Below, piece by piece: positions 34,183-41,195 of a stretch of 64,000 bases of DNA. This DNA comes from Corynebacterium choanae (GTDB lineage Bacteria > Actinomycetota > Actinomycetes > Mycobacteriales > Mycobacteriaceae): NCBI RefSeq assembly GCF_003813965.1, contig NZ_CP033896.1, positions 2,922,774 to 2,986,773 of the forward strand, written 5' to 3'. The translations under genes and the position numbers were made by a program. The notes under the pieces were generated by a model. That model saw only the letters and a program-made list of their open reading frames with translations, had not been told where the DNA came from and did no database searches. Each line of letters starts with the position of its first letter. Position 1 is the stretch's first letter.

Positions 34183-35607
34183 ATGCCGGACTTGCCAGCA
34201 CCACTCGAGGAGCAATCAGACACAGCCGCAGCACTGCTGCATGTTTTAGCCTCGCATGCACCCGCCGAGTTACGAAATGACCGCGGCGAAGTCGACCCTG
34301 AAGCGCTGTGCTGTGCACTCGAGATCCTCGCTGAGCAACAATCCCCCACCGGCGAAGGCTATAGTTTTAGCTGGCCGGGAAAACAGCAGGCACAACAAAT
34401 CGCTTCACCTGCACAGTTACAGCAGCAATCACGGCTGTGTCGTGCCGACGGTGCCGCGTTCCAGCCTGCGACACCACTGGATCATCATGCGCTCATTGTT
34501 GGCGATAACCTCTTTGGGCTTGCCCACTATGAACACTTGACCAGCGAGCAGCCGGAAGTTATCTATATTGATCCGCCATATAACACCGGTGGCAGCATGG
34601 TGTATGCAGACTCATTCCACGATAAGCGCCGTGCCCGCGGCACCGAACCGGTTGGGAAACATGCTTCGTGGCTGAGCTTGATGCTGCCGCGGCTCCGCCT
34701 TGCCCGGGATATTCTTGCCGATAATGGAGTGATCTATGTCAGCATTGACGATACGGAAGTAGCGCAACTGCGCCTAGTGATGGATGAGCTATTCGGGGTA
34801 CGGAATCATCTTGCAACCTTCGTCTGGGAGACGAAACGTGCCGCCCGAGGTGTCCCACCAAAACACCTGGTGATGACGAATCACGAATATGTGTTGGCCT
34901 ATGCCAAACATGCTTCCCACTTCCAGTTTCGGGGGGTGGAACGTGAGATTGACGGCTTTCACAATCCGGATGAGGATCCCCGCGGGCCGTGGCGCTCTGA
35001 ATCGATGAAAGCAACAGATCGGCGCAGCAATGTTTTCACCATCACCGATCCGGTCACGGGACGCCGCTATACGGGGAATTGGGCATTTACGCAAGAGACC
35101 CTCACGGCAATGATCGCGGACAATCGGGTGGTGTTCCCTGCTGATCCGCAGGGCACGCCACGGCAAAAGAAGTTCTTTGATTCTTATCGAAATCCCCGCA
35201 AAGCCTTTGTTACCCAACTTGGCTGGTACTCGACAGAAGCTGCTACGAAAGCGCTACAGCGTCAATTCGATGGTGTGCGGGTGTTTGACTTCCCTAAGCC
35301 GCAGGCATTGCTGCAATTTTTGCTCAAGCAGGCGACGGATAATGGCATTGTGCTGGATTTTTTCGCCGGCTCCGGATCCACCGCCGAGGCTGTGGTGGCG
35401 TGTAATGCTGCCGATGGCGGGAATCGTCGAGCAGTGTTGATGCAACAACCGGAAATATTGCCGGCCGATGCTGCCGCCCGCCAGCTGGGGCTAGAAACCA
35501 TCAGCGATATCACCCGTGCCCGTTTTGAACGATGTCTTGCGGTCTCGAATTCTGACCGCTCCGGAACCGGTGCGTGGCCGTTGCAAGTATATGAGATAAC
35601 CTACTAA
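34183..35607 (+). CDS. Orphan DNA methyltransferase, type III Mod-like (beta class)
   Basis: 474 residues. The catalytic motif DPPYN (in EVIYIDPPYNTGG) precedes the AdoMet-binding FxGxG motif (DFFAGSGSTAEAVV), the order of beta-class amino-methyltransferases; DPPY indicates N6-adenine (or N4-cytosine) methylation. Other conserved segments are WLSLMLPRLRLARDIL, GVIYVSIDDTEVAQLRLVMD and FVWETKRAARG-type target-recognition sequence. Type III Mod proteins are commonly 550-650 residues, so this is short. No res or other restriction gene lies nearby: neighbours are trhO and a DUF2200 gene. ATG 34183 has no ribosome site but a CATACT -10-like element ends eight bases before it, suggesting a leaderless message. 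Confidence 0.85.
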   Translation: MPDLPAPLEEQSDTAAALLHVLASHAPAELRNDRGEVDPEALCCALEILAEQQSPTGEGYSFSWPGKQQAQQIASPAQLQQQSRLCRADGAAFQPATPLDHHALIVGDNLFGLAHYEHLTSEQPEVIYIDPPYNTGGSMVYADSFHDKRRARGTEPVGKHASWLSLMLPRLRLARDILADNGVIYVSIDDTEVAQLRLVMDELFGVRNHLATFVWETKRAARGVPPKHLVMTNHEYVLAYAKHASHFQFRGVEREIDGFHNPDEDPRGPWRSESMKATDRRSNVFTITDPVTGRRYTGNWAFTQETLTAMIADNRVVFPADPQGTPRQKKFFDSYRNPRKAFVTQLGWYSTEAATKALQRQFDGVRVFDFPKPQALLQFLLKQATDNGIVLDFFAGSGSTAEAVVACNAADGGNRRAVLMQQPEILPADAAARQLGLETISDITRARFERCLAVSNSDRSGTGAWPLQVYEITY

Positions 35608-35861
35608 CACAGCTTTAGCCGACAGGTTATCCTTCGCCCTGGGCGGACGATCGGTGTTGCAGTGCATGGTTTACGGTGCTGTTGTGTGCCTGATGGCGCT
35701 GGTAGCGTTGCTGCCACCACATCCCAGCTGGTTGCGCACGGCACCCTGGAGTGCGGCTACACTGGGCTGTTCAGCTTACCGAGTGTGTTTCCGCCTATAC
35801 TTCAACGAGTGTTCCTTACCCGGTGCGCTGGCTGTTGTCGAAGAACAAGGAATGGTGTGTT

Positions 35862-36143
35862 ATGGCCTATGACGTTACTGCTGCCCCGTTTGTCGATATC
35901 TATCGGTTGTATCTCGCCAAAATCGAGCGGAAGGGACGCACTGAGGCGGCGCTACGGGCAGCGCTGTGCTGGGTGACTGGTCTGACTGATAAGTCCCTGC
36001 AGGAACTTCTCGATGAGGGTGTCTCTGTGCGTGACTTTTTTGCGACTGCACCGATGCCAGAGGAAGCAACCGAGCTGATCACTGGCACTGTGTGTGGTGT
36101 GAAACTTGCCGAGGTCACCGACCCGTTGATGTTGGATATTTGA
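35862..36143 (+). CDS. DUF2200-family protein, shortened by an in-frame TGA
   Basis: 93 residues of the DUF2200 family, whose function is unknown. Conserved features: YRLYLAKIERKGRTEAALRA, LCWVTGLTDKSLQELLDEGV, FFATAPMPEEATELITG and TVCGVKLAEVTDPLMLDI. In this family the protein normally continues with a segment like RxxDKLVDELAKGK. Here TGA at 36141-36143 interrupts, yet the same frame goes on for 21 codons as RVDKVVDDLAKGRDLPAWYQ to TAG at 36207-36209. One C-to-T change (CGA to TGA) explains it. The next base is C, a leaky context. AAGGA lies upstream of ATG 35862. Confidence 0.8.
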   Translation: MAYDVTAAPFVDIYRLYLAKIERKGRTEAALRAALCWVTGLTDKSLQELLDEGVSVRDFFATAPMPEEATELITGTVCGVKLAEVTDPLMLDI

Positions 36144-36253
36144 CGTGTCGACAAGGTGGTGGACGATTTAGCGAAAGGCCGTGACCTGCCTGCCTGGTAT
36201 CAGCGCTAGGTGCACGGCTGTGCCTGCTCTGTCTGAGATTACTTGCGGTAAGT

Positions 36254-36297
36254 AAGCGCCCCGGAGCTGGCTCGGTTCAGTCTGGGGCGCTTGCTTT
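36254..36297 (+). terminator. Probable terminator after the DUF2200 gene
   Basis: AAGCGCCCC (36254-36262) pairs with GGGGCGCTT (36284-36292), followed by GCTTTCCC, 45 bases past the second stop codon. The loop is long (21 bases). Confidence 0.6.
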
Positions 36298-36413
36298 CCC
36301 CATCCAAATTCCCTTATCTGTCGGATACAAGACGCGTCAGATTCCCGACTGGTGAAAACATTGTCTCATTATCTGTATCCTTGGGAATATAACTGATTCG
36401 GTTGAGGGGTTGG

Positions 36414-37916
36414 CTACTGCTGCCGCTGTTCCCACCACTGCAGTAGCCGGGCCGTTGCTTCCTCCGGCTCCATCGGACCTTCTTCAAGGCGCAATTCCTT
36501 CAAAAATGCCCACGCTTGACCAACCTCTGGACCTGGGCGCAGATCAAGCAGCTTCATAATGGCATTACCATCCAGCGCCGGACGTACCTGCGCCAGCGAT
36601 TCTTGTTCTTGAAGCTCAGCGATCCGCTGCTCCAAATTGTCATAGGCACGCGCCAGCCGGGCTGCTTTGCGCTGATTACGGGTTGTCACATCGGCACGCA
36701 CAAGTTTGTGCAGTTTCGGCAACAAGTCACCGGCGTCGGCCACATAGCGGCGCACCGCCGAATCAGTCCATTCACTTTCCCCATAGCCATGGAAGCGCAT
36801 GTGCAAGAACACCAAATCGTTGATGTCGGAGATCATCCGTTTGGAATACTTCAACGCCCGAAAGCGCCGCCGGGCAAGTTTCGCCCCCACACTTTCATGC
36901 TGGTAGAACGTCACCCCACCGCCGGGTTTCGCCGCCCGCGTATCCGGCTTGCCAATGTCGTGGATCAGCGCCGCCCAACGCAGCACCAGATCAGGGCCGT
37001 CCTCTTCCTGATCGATTGCCTGCTGCAGCACCTGCAAGGAATGGCGGTACACATCCTTGTGGCGCATATGTTCATCCGGGGTGAGCTGGAGCGCGGGAAT
37101 CTCCGGGAAAAAGTAGTCACACAATCCGGTAGACACCATGACGTCGACACCCTTGACCGGGTTAAGGCCAAGCATCAACCGGTCGAGTTCATGGGCGATC
37201 CGCTCCACGGAGATCCGGGTGATCTCCCCGGCCATCGCCGTCATCGCAGTAGCAACCCGATCGCTTAAATCCATGTCAAGCTGGCTGACAAACCGCGCCC
37301 CACGCAGCATTCGCAGCGGATCATCCCCAAAGGAAATCTCTGGCGAATCAGGGGTGTCGATCAGCCCCGCAGCAAGATCCTCCAAACCTCCTAATGGGTC
37401 GTGGAATGTGTAGCTGCCATCAGCATGCACCTCACAGGCCATCGCATTAATGCGGAAGTCACGGCGAATCAGGTCACCGCTGAGCGTGTCGCCGAATTGC
37501 ACCTCCGGGTTGCGGGAGTTGCCATCATAGGTGTCCGACCGGAAGGTAGTGATCTCTAGCTGGTTGTGGTCATGCTCCCCAGAGACGGTGCCATAGGCAA
37601 TACCGGTATCCCAGATACTGTCGGTCAATGTGCCTAGCGCGGCAAGAATGGCGTCTGGGCGCGCATCTGTTGTGAAGTCCAGATCATGACCAAGTCGGTC
37701 AAGCAGCGCGTCACGCACCGAACCACCGACGAGATACAGCTTGTGTCCACGGGCAGCAAACGAGGCGGCAAGCGGCTGCAGCGTCTGTTGGACAGGGCGA
37801 AGCGCATCATCAAGTCGGCGAAGCACAGCGGCTTCGTCGAGTACGGACAGGGTATTGTCGGCTGTTGTTTCCTCGGACACGGGTGTAAGTCTAGCGAGCA
37901 TCGGTGATAAAACCAT
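36414..37916 (-). CDS. cca: CCA tRNA nucleotidyltransferase
   Basis: 500 residues. Class II nucleotidyltransferase that builds or repairs the CCA end of tRNAs. Head domain: LYLVGGSVRDALLDRLGHDL with the catalytic carboxylates in DLDFTTDA, then RRDFRINAMA and FGDDPLRMLRGARF. A central HD domain follows: HKDVYRHSLQVL and WAALIHDIGKPDT with the HD pair. ATG 37916 is provisional; ATG five codons later is also possible. It is transcribed divergently from the lipoprotein gene at 38159. It is the first gene of the conserved actinobacterial cca-to-rpmH block. Confidence 0.95.
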   Translation of the reverse strand: MVLSPMLARLTPVSEETTADNTLSVLDEAAVLRRLDDALRPVQQTLQPLAASFAARGHKLYLVGGSVRDALLDRLGHDLDFTTDARPDAILAALGTLTDSIWDTGIAYGTVSGEHDHNQLEITTFRSDTYDGNSRNPEVQFGDTLSGDLIRRDFRINAMACEVHADGSYTFHDPLGGLEDLAAGLIDTPDSPEISFGDDPLRMLRGARFVSQLDMDLSDRVATAMTAMAGEITRISVERIAHELDRLMLGLNPVKGVDVMVSTGLCDYFFPEIPALQLTPDEHMRHKDVYRHSLQVLQQAIDQEEDGPDLVLRWAALIHDIGKPDTRAAKPGGGVTFYQHESVGAKLARRRFRALKYSKRMISDINDLVFLHMRFHGYGESEWTDSAVRRYVADAGDLLPKLHKLVRADVTTRNQRKAARLARAYDNLEQRIAELQEQESLAQVRPALDGNAIMKLLDLRPGPEVGQAWAFLKELRLEEGPMEPEEATARLLQWWEQRQQ

Positions 37917-38158
37917 GTTGCTCACCCGGACGTTGGTTCGTTGGTCGCACACCGCACCACCGGGCGGGTCGCACCACAGCTGCGACCAGCACTGCCCCAG
38001 GTGCGGCCACGTTCGCAATCCTTAGCACTGAAGGTTTCGGCTCTTGGTGCGTGTATCTGCCACAATGAACGGTCAGGGCAGAGGTTCACAACGCTCTTGC
38101 TCTTGCTTGTTTCAAGTCCGCAAGCAGTCCCTCCAATCATTTCCCATAAGGAGAACCT

Positions 38159-39556
38159 GTGCAGCAGCATTCCACCGGTGCAGGCAGGCTTGCAGTCTGC
38201 GGTGCGATAGCACTGCTCACACTCAGTGGTTGTCAGGTCGCCTCCTCATCCAGTCCCAATCCGGGAGCAGCTTCCCCGACACCGTCAACCGGTGCCACAT
38301 CGCACCCGCAAGGGCTCACGAATCGGGAAGTGTGGGAAGCAACAGCATTTGCCTATCAGCCATCTTCCAGCGGTGATGGGGTAGCAATTCGTGGTTTCCG
38401 CAACGACACCAACCCGCATCCAGGGCAGCCGGTGGTGTTTCCCGACACTGATCCCACCGGCCAGCCCATCACCGAGATCGCCCCATTGGCGTTTTGCTAT
38501 ACGGTGTGTGGTGATTTCATCACCGATGACACACAAACCGAGATGCCATTAGCAACCCCAATACATGAACAGCGTATGATACTGGCAATTGATCGCTGGC
38601 CTGCCCAGTTGCGGCGAATCGGAGATGGGGCATTTACCTATAACCAACTGCAGCATATTCCGAACCACTGGGGAACCATTACTCATATTGGTGCCGCCGC
38701 CTTTGAAGGCAACCATCTGCAATCCCTACCACAGTCGTGGGAAGGTGTAGTTGACCTCGGGGAATCCGCATTCGCCGCAAATAAGCTAACCGCAATTCCG
38801 GCCTCTTTTGGGGTGTTGACCACCCTGCCCGCATGGGTGTTTAGCGGCAACCAGCTGCAGGCTATTGCAGGCGATTTTGGCAATGTTACTCAGATTGGGG
38901 CGGGCGCTTTCAGCCATAACCAATTGCAGCGTCTGCCGAGGAATTGGGGCAGCATTAAAACTCTTGCGGATGGCGCGTTTGCCGATAATGCGCTGGAAAC
39001 CCTCGCCCCGGCATGGGATGGGGTGACAAGCATTGGCCAGTCGGCGTTTGCAGGTAATGCTCTTCGCGCACTTCCTCAGCAGTGGGGGCAAGTGCGCTCC
39101 TTGGGTGCTGGTGCCTTCGCCGACAATGCGCTGCAAACCCTGCCTTCTCACTGGGGTGAGCTGCAAGAAATTCCGGCTGAAGCATTTGCCCGCAACACCA
39201 TTACTGCACTGCCGGCCACGTTTGGTGCGGTCACCCACATTGGCGTGGGTGCCTTCCAAGGCAATCAGATCATCGAAGTTCCGGCGGCACCGGCGCTTGC
39301 TGTTGATGACTATGCATTCGCTGACAATCGTCTCCTCACCGTGCCGTCATCATGGGAACAGGTTCTAGCGCACAGCGAAGGAAGCATCGCCGGCAATCCG
39401 CTGTGCGGGCAACAGCCCACCGACACCCCAATTATGACTGCCGACGGGGCCCGCATTGCCCCTATCGCCTGCGGCTACTATCCGGAGCCGGCTGTGCTAC
39501 CAGATGATGAACTTGAGCCCGAACCGACCAACGCCGATCTTGCACAAACCAGATAG
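38159..39556 (+). CDS. Secreted lipoprotein with 23-residue leucine-rich (LRR_5-like) repeats
   Basis: 465 residues. The signal peptide ends with lipobox LSGC (CGAIALLTLSGCQ), so it is a surface lipoprotein. After a Pro/Ser/Thr linker and a domain with WEATAFAYQPSSSGDGVAIR, about ten tandem repeats of 23 residues cover roughly 145-400. Typical unit: SLGAGAFADNALQTLPSHWG plus ELQ, i.e. consensus xIGxgAFadNxLxxLPxxWGxvx. This matches the BspA-type LRR_5 pattern (I-xx-xAF-xx-N-L) found in surface proteins, but with unusually uniform spacing and a conserved Trp. GTG 38159 has AAGGAG six bases upstream. It is inserted between cca and the NUDIX gene, a position not usual for this block; a role in adhesion is only a guess. 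Confidence 0.85.
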   Translation: MQQHSTGAGRLAVCGAIALLTLSGCQVASSSSPNPGAASPTPSTGATSHPQGLTNREVWEATAFAYQPSSSGDGVAIRGFRNDTNPHPGQPVVFPDTDPTGQPITEIAPLAFCYTVCGDFITDDTQTEMPLATPIHEQRMILAIDRWPAQLRRIGDGAFTYNQLQHIPNHWGTITHIGAAAFEGNHLQSLPQSWEGVVDLGESAFAANKLTAIPASFGVLTTLPAWVFSGNQLQAIAGDFGNVTQIGAGAFSHNQLQRLPRNWGSIKTLADGAFADNALETLAPAWDGVTSIGQSAFAGNALRALPQQWGQVRSLGAGAFADNALQTLPSHWGELQEIPAEAFARNTITALPATFGAVTHIGVGAFQGNQIIEVPAAPALAVDDYAFADNRLLTVPSSWEQVLAHSEGSIAGNPLCGQQPTDTPIMTADGARIAPIACGYYPEPAVLPDDELEPEPTNADLAQTR

Positions 39557-39612
39557 ATGGCAGCAGCCATGCAACGGCGCTGTGTTCGCTGGAGCGCTAG
39601 AGTAAAATAGTT

Positions 39613-39652
39613 GCACTTGCCCAACATTGGGCAGTGCTGCTGTTGGTTTTTT
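39613..39652 (+). terminator. Rho-independent terminator of the LRR lipoprotein gene
   Basis: An 11-bp hairpin with one bulged T spans 39613-39637 (core TGCCCAA / TTGGGCA), followed after ten bases by TTTTTT. Confidence 0.8.
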
Positions 39653-39719
39653 AGCGTTTTGCTGCTGTCCTTCTTTGCTTCCTTGTCACTAGTCGTACCT
39701 CGAATAAAGTTTTGCTGCT

Positions 39720-41195
39720 ATGTCTCACTCACCGCATCGTCGCCGTCGCCGACGTGGATCACGCTCCCGTGGCCACGGCGGTCACGGTGCTGTCGCACGT
39801 GAGCCGCAGGCAGACTCGTCACAACCAGGATCAACGACTGCCCCAACTGGTGCTGCATCTGCTGGTAAAACCGGCGAAAAGCCGGCGGCGCAGGCAACCG
39901 GCAATACTGCCCGGTCGGGACGAGCATCGTCTCGTCGCCGGCAACGCGACGCAACCGGAACGACACGGCAACAGCAGACAGCGACGAAACCATCATCCGG
40001 TCACGGCACCGGGCAGCGTCGCAGTAGCACCGCCAGCGGGGTTGCACAGCCGACACAACAATTCGATAGCAGCGCAGCTACACCATCCTCCCGCCGCTCC
40101 TCCCGGCGCCGCAGCAGCAGTGACCGTAGCCGTCCCGGTACTGCCCCCACCCCAGCTAGCAGCTCCACCAGTCAATCATCATCCCAAGGAGATCATCCGC
40201 AGCGGCACACCGCTGCTAGCGGCAATCCTGCCCGGCGGCAACGCCGCCGCGGTGCCGACTCCCGGCGGTCACCGCGCCCAGCCCGCCAGCAGCGCAAAGG
40301 GCAACCCTCGGCGGCACTTCCCCCCGAGATAAATGTGTCACAACCCGACACCAACACCGCTACCGCAACCACAACCAACCCGGTACCGGCAACCGGTAGC
40401 GCCGTGCAGTCCACCCCGCCGCGGGAACGGCGCCGCGGCCGACGTGTCCGCAACCGGCGCAACCAACGACCCCATCGCAGCAGCAACAGCCACACCACCG
40501 GTGACGACCACAGTCAGCCCTCGCGCGAATCCCGCAGCAACAATCGTCCCGGACGCAACCGAAACCGGCACACCACCACCGGCAGTCGGACACCCCGCGG
40601 CAACACCAGAAGACGACAACCAGCCCGGCACACCACCACCAGCCGGGGCAATACGCGCAGCCTCACCCGGGAAGACCCCCAACAGCTGCGGCTACCAACC
40701 GTGGCCGAAACCAGCGCCGGCGGCCTGGTGCTTTCCGGACTCGCCGAAGCAGTAGGACCAAATGGGGAAGTAAACATGGACAAAATCTATGTTGCCCTCA
40801 TCGGCCGTCTTGACCGGCGTGGACGTCTGTTGTGGTCAATGCCCAAAGGACATGTAGAAAACAATGATTCGCTGCGGGCAACCGCTGAACGCGAAGTTTG
40901 GGAAGAAACCGGACTCACCGCCACCATCATCGACACCCTCGGGGTGATTGACTATTGGTTCGTCTCCGGGGGTAAACGCATCCACAAAACCGTGCATCAT
41001 CATCTCCTGCGCTATGTGGATGGTGACTTCAACGATGAAGACCCGGAAGTCACCGAAGTTGGCTGGTTCCCCGCATCCCAACTCGCCGAAAAACTCACCT
41101 ACGCCGACGAACGCTATCTGGCGCATCGCGCCGAAGAACTGTTGCCCGACTGTGCCCGTCGGGAAAAAGCTGCAGGACGGGTGACGCCCCGATGA
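39720..41195 (+). CDS. NUDIX hydrolase with long basic low-complexity N-terminus
   Basis: 491 residues. The catalytic domain occupies about 330-491 with the Nudix box GHVENNDSLRATAEREVWEE plus TGL (377-399); the first Glu of GX5E is Asp. It would cleave a nucleoside diphosphate derivative; in mycobacteria the gene at this position is mutT4-like. The first ~320 residues are Arg/Ser/Thr/Gln-rich with RRRRRRGSRSRGHGGHG-type runs, no predicted fold, and a strong positive charge suggestive of nucleic-acid or membrane contact. The frame stays open with no stops and the compositional bias fits coding DNA. The ATG lacks a good ribosome site. Its TGA overlaps the next start (ATGA). Confidence 0.85.
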   Translation: MSHSPHRRRRRRGSRSRGHGGHGAVAREPQADSSQPGSTTAPTGAASAGKTGEKPAAQATGNTARSGRASSRRRQRDATGTTRQQQTATKPSSGHGTGQRRSSTASGVAQPTQQFDSSAATPSSRRSSRRRSSSDRSRPGTAPTPASSSTSQSSSQGDHPQRHTAASGNPARRQRRRGADSRRSPRPARQQRKGQPSAALPPEINVSQPDTNTATATTTNPVPATGSAVQSTPPRERRRGRRVRNRRNQRPHRSSNSHTTGDDHSQPSRESRSNNRPGRNRNRHTTTGSRTPRGNTRRRQPARHTTTSRGNTRSLTREDPQQLRLPTVAETSAGGLVLSGLAEAVGPNGEVNMDKIYVALIGRLDRRGRLLWSMPKGHVENNDSLRATAEREVWEETGLTATIIDTLGVIDYWFVSGGKRIHKTVHHHLLRYVDGDFNDEDPEVTEVGWFPASQLAEKLTYADERYLAHRAEELLPDCARREKAAGRVTPR

